This document shows, in pieces, positions 23,900-35,782 of a DNA stretch of 64,000 nucleotides. The translations under genes and the position numbers were made by a program. The DNA lies in assembly GCA_038025085.1 (NCBI GenBank), contig CM076145.1, positions 18,981,557-19,045,556 on the forward strand. Direction: 5' to 3'. The DNA is from Tetragonia tetragonoides (lineage: Eukaryota > Streptophyta > Magnoliopsida > Caryophyllales > Aizoaceae). The notes below the pieces were generated by a model that worked only from the letters and a program-made list of their open reading frames with translations, did no database searches and had not been told where the DNA came from. Positions within the stretch are counted from its first letter, which is position 1, and each line of letters starts with the position of its first letter.

Positions 23900-25202
23900 T
23901 GTAAACGCCAAAAAAGCGCCTTCAGATTTCTCCGCAAAAGCCCGGTGATGAAAGGAGTAATTTATAAACTTGAACGCTATTTTTGCTTTAATAGTTAAGA
24001 TAAGGTCTCAGGTTTTTCCTCAATAACTCCTTTATTCTAGTCTCCTTCAAAAGCCCCGGTCAAGAGCTTTCCAACGGCACCTCTCGTGCTTTTTTCCGAC
24101 TCTCGGTCGCCAAGTTGTGAACCGGGGGTAGAACCGTCTTTTACCGTCCAAGGGTAAAACAGTCTTTTCATATTTTTCGGAACACTAAAATTCCTCCGGA
24201 AAAGTAAAAAAGACTGGACGTCGTCATTATGACGACATCCAGCTGGCAGCTGACAGCCGTCAGCGGCCCTGTCTCAGCTTCAAGCCCGACTATTTTTTCA
24301 GTCCAAATCCGATTTTCGGCTCCTTTTCAGCCGTCCAGCCCTACTTCCTGCGCCTATAAATACGGCCCTCATCCCTCAGTTCAAAACACACACAGTTTAC
24401 AGTTAACACCCTCTATTCTCAGTAGTATTGACTCTGAGCTTCTCCCTCTTTCTTCCATAAACAATTCTATTCTATCCTCGGGAGTATTGACACCGAGATT
24501 TCCCCTCCTTCTTTACTTGAGATCTTTCTTTACTATTCAATTGCTAAATAGCCTACAGTTCAGGTACTAACTCCTGAGGGCCCAAATTAAATTAATTGCT
24601 TAACTATTTATGTTCTATAGTAGTCAAAATGTAGATATCATGCAAATCATGTCTTTTATTGCTTCCTAAATATTGTCTTTCAATTCCAAGCATGTCTAGT
24701 CGTTGTGATGCTCAACTTGCCAATCGAATGCATGTCTAAAAAAGAGTTAAAATAAATGTAGTGATGCTTGTGATGAACCAATTAATAGTCTATGTCTAGG
24801 TTGTTAATCCGGTTTTGCATGGAAACTATGTCTTTAAATTATTAAGCAAACTTGAGTTAGTAAAGACCGTCATAAACGGGCGAGTTGGGTGCCTAACACC
24901 TTCCCACCTCGTACCTTCGCCCCCGAACCCTTTATTCTTGGGTACTCATATGTCCTATATGAGCGGAATTCTTTCTAAAAACATGATTAGTTCACTTATC
25001 GCGCTATTGGGTTGTCCTTTCGGTTTGTCCCTTCGATAAAGCCCCGATAGCAGATTTGTAACCTCTTTCATGGTCTTTATTCAATTCAAGTCTTTACAAA
25101 ATCTTTTCTAATTCGACGGTTTCTTGAACTTATCTAAACCCCCAGCTTACAAATTTTTTATAAGGACGCACTCTGTGGCCGTAGAAATCCCGGGTCCTTA
25201 CA
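23900..25202 (+). repeat. Left LTR of the LARD-like element
   Basis: It is duplicated at 32315-33600 with small substitutions and indels. It has a TATA box CTATAAATAC at 24354-24363 (32754-32763 in the right LTR). An internal near-repeat, AGTATTGACTCTGAGCTTCT versus AGTATTGACACCGAG, lies about 50 bp downstream of the expected start site. A short segment, CAGCCGTCAGCGGCCCTGTC (about 24250-24270), is reduced in the right copy. Confidence 0.9.
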
Positions 25203-25221
25203 GTGGCGACTTCACTGGGGA
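25203..25221 (+). promoter_or_regulatory. Primer-binding site next to the left LTR
   Basis: GTGGCGACTTCACTGGGGAC begins immediately after the LTR. TGGCGACTnCnCTGGGGA is a PBS form used by several Tat/Ogre-type plant elements. I believe it pairs with a tRNA-Arg 3' end, but this is from memory and tentative. Confidence 0.65.
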
Positions 25222-26834
25222 CTTATTTAAGAGGGTGAGACTCGAAAGTCAAGTTTGCTTAATTGTTTAATAACATGTTCCATATTTTGCATCATTTGCA
25301 TCATTTACATGTGCTTTGGCACAACCTTTTGACCCTTATCGACCCTCGACGAAGTTTGTGTCGTAACTCGTAGACAACCAGTATATCTAAAGGAATATAC
25401 AGTTGTCCTATCGTGCAAACCGGCGCTTCCTCACCCATGACTCATCGACTCTTGTTGGTGAAAAAGAATTACAATTGATGTGTCGACCATCCGCCGAACG
25501 AAAATTGTAATTTGTCGTGGTAACCTCACAGGAGCCAAAAGCCTCTAGCCCACATTCATCCATTCGCTTGCTTGTTATGCATATATCGTTGTAATGCCGT
25601 CTGATCACATGTTTGTCTATAACTGCGTCGTTATAATACTTGCCTGAATGCATGAGTGTCGTCACTATGTGCCAACATGTACTTACGTGCTAGGAGTCTT
25701 TTTTTTTTTTTTAGCTAGTCCCTAATGCCCAAAGACGGTGTGAGAGTTCCATTCAATGAACACTCGTCATTTTTCCCGATGATATATTTTCATATAGCGT
25801 GGAAGTCATGAACAATTTTCTAGGACCTTTTAGCCAAAAAAAAAAAAAAAGTTAGTCTCTTCAATTCCCCTCTCTCACCTTTTTTTTTCTTTTCTCTTTT
25901 TTGTTTTGATGTAATCCAGATTCGGCAAAAAAAAAGAAGAAGAAAAGCGAAAAAAAAACAAAAATTGCGTGAAAAAGGGCGTCGAAAAAAAAATATTTCG
26001 GAAAAATCAAAAAATAAAAAAAATGCCGAATTTCTTTTTCATTTATATATCCCATTTTCCATTTTTTTGTGTCTAGAAAATTTTTAAAAAATAGGATAGT
26101 CCGTCTTTTTCTATTTTTCTCATTTTTGTTCATCGACTTCATTTTTCCTTTAATATGAGGGGAAATAATCGGGCATTTAGGCTTAGGTTTTTACTTTCTT
26201 CTTTTCCATTTCTTTACATTGCATTGCATTGTACGTATTAGACGCTCCATGCTAGGATTCATAAATAATCGTCATGCATACATTGTCGTCATTTTGCATC
26301 TGCATTTGTACAAAAGTCCAAGTCTTGCATTCATTAATGTCTCCATTTGTTCACTACCTCTCATGCACTAGAAGTCTAGACGAGTCGATCATAAGTCAGG
26401 GTCATTTTGCGACAATTCATTGTCATACATGTCAAGGTCAATCCGCCATGCATCTTGCATATTGTTGTCGTAACTCTGTCATTGCATTGTCATCAGCATG
26501 CCTTCGAGTTCATATAGACGTCCTTAGATTCATTCACCTTAGGAGCTATCGAGGGTCTTCTAAAAATCATGAGTCTTTATTTTCAAGTCCTTTCTTTGGC
26601 GTCTTTCTAAGTTGAGACTTGTGTTAGGATTGGGGGCTTGAGGAAGAATTACGGTGACAAAGGTTGGGCTCGATTGTCCGGCAGATTGGTTCGTGTACAA
26701 GCTACATCCAAGACACCACCACATTCGAAAAGGCCATTACCCCATAATCCATCACCACCACAAAACTTACCACCACAAAGCTCGCAACCACTCCATACAT
26801 CCCTTATCTCACCAATCACACCCCCAACTTCACC
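25222..26834 (+). other. Non-coding leader of the LARD-like element
   Basis: A long untranslated stretch between the PBS and gag, with T-runs, A-runs and an AT-rich block at about 25680-26150. No ORF or structural repeat stands out. The last 200 bases are CA-rich ahead of the gag start. Confidence 0.6.
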
Positions 26835-27584
26835 ATGGTCAAAACCACTGATGAAAGGCTTGATGAGCTCATGAGTGAGTTGGAAAGGGTGCGACTCAAG
26901 GTTGAAGATTTGAAAAGGAAGAAAGAGGATGAAGCAAGAATCCTCTCTGACTCCGACTCTAAGGAAGAAGGACCAAATGCCAAGCTGGCTAAGATTAATT
27001 CTGTGCTCGAAAACAGCGGCCTGTTTGCCAACTGCCATGCTAATGTTGGTAAAATCAATCCCCAAGTCAAGGGCAAGCTTCCATCCAAGTTCTCCATGCC
27101 CGAGGTTCCGACATTCACTGGAATTGATAATCCACAAGACCACCTCAAGGCCTTCACTACTGCCATGGGCTTAAGAGGAGTTGACAAAAACATCTACATT
27201 CACTTATTCCCACAGACTCTTGATGCCCCGACTCGTCGTTTGTCCTATACCTTGAATTTAGAGAACTACTATACTTGGTCAGATTTCACTTCAGTCTTCC
27301 TTGCACGCCACAAGGAAAATGTTGCTCTACCTATGACCCTTCGAGAGTTAGAGATCACCAAGCAAGAAGAAGATGAGGGATTCACTGCCTTCCTTCAGCG
27401 TTGGAGGCTAAGGATAGCCGAATTGGTCAAGCGACCTTCGCAAATTGATCAAATCCGCCAATGCATCAAGAATCTGCAACCTGCTTACAAGGAACACCTC
27501 AAGTATCAAGCGATTGACTCCTACAACCGGCTCTATGCCGTGGGCATCCTAATTGAAGATAACCTTCTTAAGAATTCCACTTAA
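26835..27584 (+). CDS. Retrotransposon Gag protein of the LARD-like element
   Basis: An intact 249-codon ORF. Residues 1-50 are highly charged and probably coiled coil (the EERLDEL/ELERVRLKVEDLKRKKED region). Residues about 90-240 match the plant Ty3/gypsy Retrotrans_gag pattern: a FSMPEVPTFTGIDNPQDHL block, KAFTTAM, LENYYTWSDF, TSVFLARHKENV and GFTAFLQRWRLRIAEL. No zinc knuckle follows; the ORF stops after IEDNLLKNST. Gag would assemble the cytoplasmic particle; with no enzymes encoded, mobility depends on a helper element. Context: 1.6 kb after the PBS and 4.7 kb before the right LTR. Confidence 0.85.
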   Translation: MVKTTDERLDELMSELERVRLKVEDLKRKKEDEARILSDSDSKEEGPNAKLAKINSVLENSGLFANCHANVGKINPQVKGKLPSKFSMPEVPTFTGIDNPQDHLKAFTTAMGLRGVDKNIYIHLFPQTLDAPTRRLSYTLNLENYYTWSDFTSVFLARHKENVALPMTLRELEITKQEEDEGFTAFLQRWRLRIAELVKRPSQIDQIRQCIKNLQPAYKEHLKYQAIDSYNRLYAVGILIEDNLLKNST

Positions 27585-29684
27585 GTCATAAACAACGTGA
27601 TTATCTACAGGGGGCTGTCCATCATATCCCTATGAATAGCTGGTGCTCGAGAAGTTGAAGAGAGTCGAAGTCTCCTAGTGTGCAAGTCTAGTTGAGTCCA
27701 ATCAAGTCTAATGATGTCTAGTATGTCTTTTCAATTCGTCCATAGAGTCTAGCTTACTTTTCGTGTAATGCTTTTCTTCGATTCAATAAAGATTGCGTTT
27801 TGATTCCCATCGTTGTTCTTTGTTCAATCCTATGACGAACTTAAGTTTCCTATGACGGAAAAAAAAATATAAAAAAAAAATTTCAAAAGAAAGCCTTCAT
27901 TGTGGAAAACATCAAACAAAGACTCCCTAATGATCATCCCCATAGAGGACATATAGTTGAACCGTCCGTGTCGATGATAGGAGGCATTCATTTGGCACCT
28001 CACATCAATATCCTTTACTACCCCTATACATGATGTACCACTTGCAACCCTTTGATCTTTAAACACATAGCCTTTCATTTGTTAACCACATCATCCTTAC
28101 CCGGGGAATGGGTGTGTGCGACATGGGAATAGAAGCAACCTTCTAGGCAAGGTGGACCGACCTACAAAAAGAGCCACCGAGAGATTTACCAATAAAAAGA
28201 GAGAACTCGAAAGTTCAAAAGAAAAAAAATAAAAAACAAAAGAGAGAAAAAATTTCGAGAGCGATCAAAGATCCAAAAGAGTGCAAACACTTCATGCACA
28301 ACCAAACGGTGGCCTTACCTAAACATTGATTCCTAAACCACCTTGCCATTATCACAAACTTCTTTTCCATCCAGCATACTTGGGGGAGGGAAATTACATT
28401 GGGTTTATTTGAGCCTTTATCCTTTCTTTGACACCTCAACCCAGCCTGACATTACAACCCAAAAGCCCTCCAAGAGGTACGAGCCGTACGACCATTCAAT
28501 TGTATAGTCCTGAACTACGTTGGCCTGATTCCACAAACTGGATACGTAGGAAACCTCAAGGAGGTCCGCCCACAACAACCACTTTGTCACATGATCATAA
28601 GGAGTTTTCCCATTCCACCATGCTCATCTAAGGCTAAAAAAATTGAGCCCAGTAGGTTGAAAACCCGAAAGGGCGGCCTAGGCAAAAGTTAGAGCAACCA
28701 AAAATATATATATATAAAACAAATTCAACATCTTGAGGCAAATTAAGTTTTCGAGGATGTAGAACATTGTTTCTCATTTAAGAACTCTTTGGTCAGTCAT
28801 CTAGAGTCATACTCATCACCTTTCTCGTAGGCTTGCACATAAATTTCCCAACTGGGGCTTTTTCAGAATGAGTCGGTTCTTTGTCCGCTACGTTTCAAGT
28901 TGTCCATTTCGTCCCCATACCTTAAGTTAGGATATTTTGTAACGCTGCATCAACATCCTAGCCCCTTGATTAGGTCATAATCATCAAGAACCACACATCA
29001 AACTGGGGGCTGATTCTCCCTTGACTGCACCCAGTCTTGTCCACTTGTCTCTTACTCTGTAAAGATCACCACAGAATGAAATTATTGATCACAAAAACTT
29101 TTCCCATATGAAGACCCACTTCAGACCCTATAGGAGAGTCGTGCATGTTAGGCTAGGCCGCATGGAGCTGTGAGTCAATAGAGTCTGCATACATCATATT
29201 TTGCATAAGTACTAGAGTCGCCTTCAAAGACATCCATGTGTACATAATTTCTCAGTGTCTTGAGTCCTTGCGGGTTTACATGTCAATCCCCTTTTGTCCC
29301 GTGCATATTACTATGTCATGTCTTGTGCATCTTGTCATGGTCGGTCGGGCATGTCTATTGCATCTTTTCCCTATGTGCATATTTCCACTGCAGGTTTGAG
29401 TCTACCCGCTCTCCATCGAAACCAGCAAGCCCGAAACTCATGATCAAGCCCAAAAGCGACCTTTTGACTACAACCAAGAATAGAAATAACCTTCCAACAA
29501 CAGTTTGCACGCGCGGGACCCCCGCTGTCCCCCCACTTCAATTCCAGCTCAAAAACTGTTATTTCGCACAGTTTATTCGCGTTGAAGGCCAGTACCGAGC
29601 GCGCGGGAGCGAGTCCCTTTGGCCCACTAATTCAAAATTCAACAGTTGGCCCATCTTCCGGTACCAATTATTCTCAGGTAAAAC
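27585..29684 (+). other. Non-coding internal region of the LARD-like element, 5' of the hAT insertion
   Basis: No retroviral enzyme motif is seen in any frame. There are short A-runs at about 27857-27885 and 28210-28250. The 196-codon frame at 29260-29850 crosses the hAT border at 29685 and is therefore fortuitous. Confidence 0.6.
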
Positions 29685-31075
29685 TAAACCTGATCAAACC
29701 TCGGCCCGGGCAGAGCCAGACCCCCAAAAAGTCACCCAAGAAAACGGGCTGAATGTTTGTGTCCCATACCCAGCCCTTACGGGCTTCGGGCCGAGTTCAG
29801 GCTGCCCATCGGGCCGAGAGTATATTTTGGAGTCTTCTTCTAATTTTTGACTTTTTGTTTATTATTCTGTTTTCATTTTTAATATATTTAGCTAATTTTG
29901 GTGACTTTTTGTTGATTTGAGTAGTTGAGTGACTTAATAATATCTATTATCTAGTAATATTCCCTCAAAAAAAAATACAAGTTCAAAGTTCTCAAACATA
30001 AATTCAAAAACATATTACAAATCGAATGTTCTAAAATCTAAACTTAAGTAGAAACAATAAAATACAAAGTAGTTTTCAAACCATTACAAATTTAAAACAA
30101 CTAAACATGTTCCAAATTTTAATCTATTGTTACATAGTCAAATCTTCAACATCATTGTCATCCTCCTCTTCCTCCTCTTGAGCTTCTTCTTAGGGGTTAG
30201 AAAAAATGGACAATCCTTCATTAAAAAAAAAATTTAAAGAATATTTAACAATGCAAAAAAATTAAATGAAAGATTACATCTACTTAAATTCGAGTTCACT
30301 GATTCGCACCAAAAAAAAAAAAAAAAAACCCGAATCACAAAACTCAATTAAAAACAGAAAAACAAACTAAAAATGATTTACATATAAGAACTCAAAACAA
30401 TAAGGAAAAAAAAAAAACAGATTACAAACACTTAATTCTTAAATTCGAGTTCACAAATTCGCACCCAAATAAAAAAAATAATTTTGTATCACAAAACTCA
30501 ACTAAAAACAGAAAAACAAACTAAAAATGAATACAAAACAAGTTGGTTGATTAATTATCTAATAACTTAATCAAACAAGAACATACAAGCAGCAAATCGA
30601 AAAAAATATAATTATAAGACCAAAATTTTAATAAAACTGTCAATTAACAAGAGAGGGATGTGAATGAACATACCATAGCACTTGGGTGAGATGTGAGACA
30701 GAAAGAATGAACAATTGAAGGAATAGCTATGATTATGGTGGTTTATGAGAGAATTAGAATGTAGATAGAAGAGAGAGAAAGAGTGTCTTGACTCTTGAGC
30801 GGCTGTTTTGTTTTACATCAGTTTACACGTTTGTTAGGGTTTTGCAAGTTTTTTTTTTTTTCCGAAATGTTTTTTTTTTTCGATTTCTGAAATTTCGGGC
30901 CGGGCCGGCTGCCCATCGGGCCACGTTTAAAAACCAAACCCGTCCCAAAATATTTTCGGGCCAATTGGGCAGGCAGGTTTTCGGGTTTCGGGCTAGACTT
31001 TTTCGCCCAAACCCGTCCCAAAATAGGGCCGGGCTGGGCGGGCTAGGCGGGTCGGGCCAGTTTTGATCAGGTTTA
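29685..31075. mobile_element. Non-autonomous hAT transposon, 1391 bp, perfect 8-bp TSD
   Basis: The direct repeat GGTAAAAC lies at 29677-29684 and 31076-31083. The element starts TAAACCTGATCAAACC and ends with the inverted form, GGTTTTGATC-like then GATCAGGTTTA, so the terminal inverted repeats share TAAACCTGATCAAA. Both ends carry GC-rich subterminal GGGCCGGGC/GCCCATCGGGCC motifs around an AT-rich core. No transposase ORF is present. An 8-bp TSD with short inverted repeats fits the hAT superfamily. Confidence 0.88.
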
Positions 31076-31214
31076 GGTAAAACTAACCCAATTATTTTGC
31101 AGGTCCCAAATACACGAGCCCGGATATATGCCCCGACAACATTTATCGCCCGGAGTGTCAAATTATCTTAATCCTGGTAAATCTGTCGGCCTGACAAATA
31201 TCCAAAAAAAAAAA

Positions 31215-31440
31215 ATCCCAATGACCCGATGTCCCAATATCCAAAAAAAATCTCAATGACCCGATGTCCCAATATCCAAAAAATATCCCAAGGTTCCGAT
31301 ATCCCAAAAATCCCAAATGTCCCAATGTCCCAATGTCTCAATGTCCCAAATGTCCCAAATGTCCCGATGTCCCAATGTCTCAATGTCCCAATATCCCAAA
31401 GTCCCAAAGTCACAAATGTCCCAATGTCCCAATGTCACAA
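31215..31440. repeat. Short tandem array of CCCAATGTCCCAA-type units
   Basis: About 225 bp of degenerate 9-13 bp units (CCCAATGTC, CCCAAATGTC, CCCGATGTC, CCCAATATCC). Open frames here on both strands (MSQCPNV, ETLGHWDIG) are products of the repeat. Confidence 0.9.
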
Positions 31441-31740
31441 ATTTTGGGGTCAGTCAATGGTCGCTTAAGCTATTGCGGTTAAACTGTCCTTCTGCGAGGT
31501 CACAAATTTTGGGGTCAGTCAATGGTCGCTTAAGCTATTGCGGTTAAACTGTCCTTCTGCAAGGTCACAAATTTTGGTCAGTCAATGATCGCTTAAGCTA
31601 TTGCGGTTAAACTGTTCTTCTACGAGGTTACTTATTATGTGTCAGTCAATGATTGCTTAAACTGTTGCGGTTATATTGTCCATTATTTTTTATATGTTTC
31701 AGTCAATGATTGCTTAAGCTATTCCATTTAAACTGTTCAT
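31436..31740. repeat. Tandem repeat of about 64-65 bp, four to five copies
   Basis: Units begin GTCACAAATTTTGGGGTCAG and contain TCGCTTAAGCTATTGCGGTT near 31437, 31500, 31565 and 31628, then a partial copy. The first two are almost identical and the later ones progressively diverged. Confidence 0.9.
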
Positions 31741-31779
31741 ATGTTTTAACCATTTTACAGTCGTCATTTTGATCGCGCT

Positions 31780-32010
31780 GTCTCGTTCACCTTTTCGTTT
31801 CTTGTATAGGGACGGAATCTCGACACCCGCCGAGTGGTGCTTAGTCACTGTTTGCTCAGAATAAAGCATTTATACTATTCACTCTCACGTTACTAACCAT
31901 TTTTACGGCCGATATTTTTAATCGTGCTATCTCATTGACTTTTTCGTTTCTCATACAGGGACGGAATCTCGACACTCGCCGAGCGGTGTTTAGTCACTGT
32001 TTGTCGAAGC
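31780..32010. repeat. Two diverged ~155-bp tandem units ending GTTTAGTCACTGTTTG-like
   Basis: GGGACGGAATCTCGACAC, then CGCCGAG, then TTAGTCACTGTTTG, occurs at about 31810-31855 and 31960-32003. Each copy is preceded by GCTnTCTCnTTnACnTTTTCG. It lies between the 65-bp array and the right LTR. Confidence 0.8.
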
Positions 32011-32314
32011 ACTCCACGTTGATCATTCTCAAAGTATTACTAACTTTTTCATTCACTCTGAATACAGGTCCCCAGCAGACATTTATACCATCTACAAGCG
32101 GTATTCTATCCTGCTAACCATAACCTTTATTTCTCTTGTGTTCACAGAGATGAAATCTTAGCACGCTGCAAGCATGTCCCAACTCAGGTTTGTCTTCATA
32201 TGCATACATACTGTACACTCTCACACACCGTGTGCACATCAGCATCCTGCATGTCGCCTTCGGAATACTTTAATCTTCGCTTTTACTCAAGCTCGATCAA
32301 ATAGGGGGGGCTTC

Positions 32315-33600
32315 TGTAGACGCCAAAAAGCGCCTTCAGATTTCTCCGCAAAAGCCCGATGATGAAAGGAGTAATTTATAAACTTGAACGCTATTTTTGC
32401 TTTAATAGTTAAGATAATGTCTCAGGTTTTTCCTCAATAACTCCTTTATTCTAGTCTCATTCAAAAGCCCCGGTCAAGAGCTTTCCAACGACACCTCTCA
32501 TGCCATTTTCCGACTCCCGGTCGCCAAGTTGTGAACCGGGGGTAGAACCGTCTTTTACCGTCCAAGGGTAAAACGGTCTTTTCATATTTTTCGAAACACT
32601 AAAATTCCTCCGAAAAATTAAAATAGACTGGATGTCGTCATTATGACGACATCCAGGTGGCAGCTGACAACTATCAGCTTCAAGCCCGACTATTTTTTCA
32701 GCCCAAATCCGATTTTCGGCTCCTTTTCAGCCGTCCAACCCTATTTCTTGCGCCTATAAATACGACCCTCCTCTCTCAGTTCAAAACACACACAGTCTAC
32801 AAATGACACCCTCTATTCTCAGTAGTATTGACTCTGAGCTTCTCTCTCTTTCTTCCATAAACAATTCTATTCTATCATCGGGAGTATTGACACCGAGCTT
32901 CTCCCTCCTTCTTTACTTGAGATCTTTCTTTACTATTCAATTAGTAAATAGCCTACAGTTCAGGTACTAAATCCTGAGGGCCCAAATTAAATTAATTGCT
33001 TAACTATTTATGTTCTAGTTGTCAAAATGTAGATATCATGCAAATCATGTCTTTTATTGCTTCCTAAATATTGTCTTTCAATTTCAAGCATGTCTAATCG
33101 TTGTGATGCTCAACTTGCCAATCGAATGCATGTCTAAACAAGTGTTAAAATAAATGTAGTGATGCTTGTGATGAACCAATTAATAGTCTAAATCTAGGTT
33201 GTTAATCCGGTTTTGCATGGGAACTATGTCTTTAAATTATTAAGCAAACTTGAGTTAGTAGAGGCCCGCATAAACGGACGAGTTGGGTGCCTAACACCTT
33301 CCCACCTCGTACCTTCGCCCCTAAACCCTTTATTCTTTGGTACTCATATGTCCTATATGAACGGGAGTCTTTTCTAAAAACATGATTAGTTCACTTATCG
33401 CGCTATTGGGTTGTCCCTTTGGTTTGTCCCTTCGATAAAGCGGCGATAGCAGATATGTGACCTCTTCATGGTTTTTATTCAATTCAAGTCTTTACATAAT
33501 CTTTTCTAACTCGACGGTTCCTTGAACTTATCTAAACCCACAACTTACAAATTTTCTATAAGGACGCACTCCGTGGCCGTAGAAATCCCTGGTCCTTACA
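32315..33600 (+). repeat. Right LTR of the LARD-like element
   Basis: It begins TGTAGACGCC immediately after the polypurine tract and ends GGTCCTTACA. It is aligned along its full length with 23900-25202. Its border with LINE ORF1 is at 33600/33601. Confidence 0.9.
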
Positions 33601-34627
33601 AGTTCCACCACGAGAAATAGAAGATCTCAACTTATTCTTACCACAAGAGGGAGAGCTCTAGTCCTGCGTTGTGGTAACACTGTCACCCACCCAGGTGGGT
33701 TATCAGTGCTATCAACTTCAGGAGTAGCAACAACAACATCGGGTGAGAGTGTAGCTGCATTGAGCTGCTCAACAATGACCCTACAGTCATTGTGTTGCAC
33801 CAGGGCACATGAATCTGTATCATGGTCAGCACTACCACATAGAGAGCAAACAACATGAAGACTTTCATAGCAGAGAGCAAAAGTCCTTGACAACCCAGTA
33901 ACAAAATTCACAGATATAGAAGCCTTTAAAGGCTGGGAAATATCCAAATGTAGACAAACACGAGCATATCTACCACGAAGTCTGAGTCTAGTGAAATTAT
34001 CAAGACGAATCAAAGTGCCCACAGGTCTAAGCATATCAGACAGCATACTAGCAGACCACAACTCAATGGGAAGGCGAGGAATCCTCACCCACTGATCTAT
34101 AAAATCAATAGTACATTTATAAGGATCAAAAGCAGCTTCCCATTCACGTAAAACCAGATTGAGACCTTGCACAAACCAAGGTCTTTGCACCTTTCAAAAC
34201 TCTTATCAGTACAAACAGCAAAGCGAATAAGTAACCAACCATTACCAAGCTCCACAAACTTAACATCCCCCTTAACCTCAGTCCAATCCCTTATAGTTTT
34301 AGTACGGATAACAGAAAGAGGCAAAATGCCTCCCCAAATCATAGCATGAAGAGAAAACATACTCAAGTCAGGGTCCTCTACCTCAGGCTCAGGCCCAGGT
34401 GGGTCTAGGTTGCCACCACCGTGAGGGAACTGGTCATGAGAACCAGATAGAGATTTTGTAGGGGTAGAGGAAGAAGCAAGGTGATTTGAATGACCCATTC
34501 CACCTCGGAGGGCGGAACTAAAGGAGAGGGGGAGTTGGGAAACTCCATGATCTCTATCACCATCAATAGCTCCACTCGAGCAACCCAGAGAGAGGTTCGT
34601 GGGTGGAGTGAGATGAGAGGTAGGCAA
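33601..34627 (-). pseudogene. LINE ORF1, N-terminal part: DUF4283-like domain and zinc knuckle
   Basis: It reads down from MPTSHLTPPTN (34627). After a Ser/Pro-rich leader it carries LHAMIWGGILPLSV and FVELGNGWLLIRF blocks. A frameshift near 34190 moves it to the frame with RDW-like VLREWEAAFDPY, then QWVRIPRLPIELW, and a CCHC motif CSLCGSADHDTDSC. This is the usual DUF4283 plus zf-CCHC_4 layout of plant LINE ORF1 proteins, which bind LINE RNA. The frame is cut by the LTR element at 33600; the tail is at 23899-23480. Confidence 0.82.
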
Positions 34628-35640
34628 ATTGGAAATAAAGAGGCTCCATTGGAATCAGGAGAGAGAGAGAGATTGGAAGGAGTACTGCTCATATTTAGAG
34701 AAAGGTAGAGAGTATTTCGTGAGCGGGAATTGTGAGCCAACAAGAGCTCAAAGGCCTCCAATTCATAGTGATAGTTCCTTCCAGAAAAAAAAACCCAGCA
34801 CAAGCAATTTTAATAAGAGCAAAATTTGAGTAAAATAAATGCAAGCCTGCATGAAAGATCCTTCCATTCTCCAAAAAAACAAAACATGTAAGGACACGAA
34901 TTTGGGGAAAATCAAATTGAGCAGAAAAGAAACCAACCCAGAACAGAATGCAATTAACACGCATCCAAATTGCAGGTAAGGAGATAATCTGACATTAATT
35001 TGAATTAAAAACTCATAGAGGTCTTCAACATAGCAATAATAATTGCATTTAATGGTAGTACGCCACTTTCGAGTTGAGAAGAGGAGGCGTTCCTGTGATC
35101 TACAGCAGACTCTGTTCAAGAGACTACCAGCTTCATCAATACGCCAATACACCCATGACCAATAACGATTGAGATGATAAACCAATACGCTATTCGATTT
35201 AGATGAACAACAACCAATAACCCGACAAACAAGGATCTTGAGTGGGGGGATTTGAAGGGACCCCTCAAAATCTCTGAGATGGATTTTGATAAAGAGTGAC
35301 GTAATTAGAGCAGCAAAGTCATAATTGAGACTAAAAAGCGAAGATCTATGGCTTAATTTAAGAGGGCTATTAGGGGCTAGGCTGATTAGGGAGGAATCAT
35401 CAGGATTGGAGCTTAAATTAAATTGGGGGTTTCGAGATAAACAGCCCAAAAAGTAAACCCTAGAATCGCGATTTTGGGGATCTAGGTTTAGGAACGAAGG
35501 GACATAGCAATAACTAGGGATATAATCATCATAATGCAGAGATTGAGCATGGAGATTGCAGAAGAAGGAAGACGAAGAGGCGAATTGTGGGCTTGAGGGA
35601 GGCGGAGTATCCGAGGGTTCAAGGGGGCGGAGGGGCTTGG
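34628..35640 (-). other. Probable 5' UTR of the LINE
   Basis: It is upstream of LINE ORF1 on the same strand. A 228-codon frame (34763-35449) is open but has no recognisable domain and a composition unlike the LINE proteins. I treat it as non-coding leader sequence. The left boundary of the LINE is approximate. Confidence 0.45.
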
Positions 35641-35782
35641 TTTCTTGGGAGCATTCTCTCTTAGAGAGTTCTATGTGTTGTGTAGTATATTATTGTTATT
35701 GTTATTCCATTGTGAGACTTGGAAATTGTAGATACGACTATGATGCAATGACAGGGAATTAGGAAAATGATAATAGTACTTG

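Larger units (their letters stand above)
23900..33600 (+). mobile_element. Large gag-only LTR retrotransposon (LARD-like), 9.7 kb
   Basis: The LTRs at 23900-25202 and 32315-33600 start TGTA(A/G)ACGCC and end GGTCCTTACA. A PBS follows the left LTR, and a polypurine tract AAATAGGGGGGG (32299-32310) precedes the right LTR. Border pentamers ATTTC (23895-23899) and AGTTC (33601-33605) match 4 of 5. Only one protein, Gag (26835-27584), is present; the other ~6 kb is non-coding with several tandem repeats. A hAT element occupies 29685-31075, so the element itself is about 8.3 kb. It needs pol from an autonomous relative. The gag sequence resembles the Tat/Ogre side of Ty3/gypsy. Confidence 0.9.
18000..35640 (-). 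mobile_element. L1-type LINE split by a 9.7-kb LTR element
   Basis: In the minus direction the order is a 5' region (about 35640-34628), ORF1 start (34627-33601), the inserted LTR element (33600-23900), ORF1 end (23899 to about 23480), an inter-ORF region holding a further 763-bp insertion, then ORF2 (22159-18058). Both ends are approximate: I see neither a clear poly(A) tail at the low end nor a convincing TSD. The LINE is older than the LTR insertion. Frameshifts and stops in both ORFs show it is dead. Confidence 0.85.

Noticed and set aside
29260..29850. 196-codon plus-strand ORF
   Set aside because: It crosses the left border of the hAT element, so it is a fusion of unrelated sequences without domain support.
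31168..31547. Open frames such as MSQCPNV... and ...ETLGHWDIG on both strands
   Set aside because: Open only because the tandem units lack stops in several frames; no domain and no conservation signal.
31436..31740. CRISPR-like array
   Set aside because: Units are contiguous tandem copies without unique spacers, in a plant nuclear retrotransposon.
34763..35449. 228-codon ORF upstream of LINE ORF1
   Set aside because: It lies in the LINE leader, has no recognised domain and a composition (Leu/Phe/Cys-rich) typical of chance frames.
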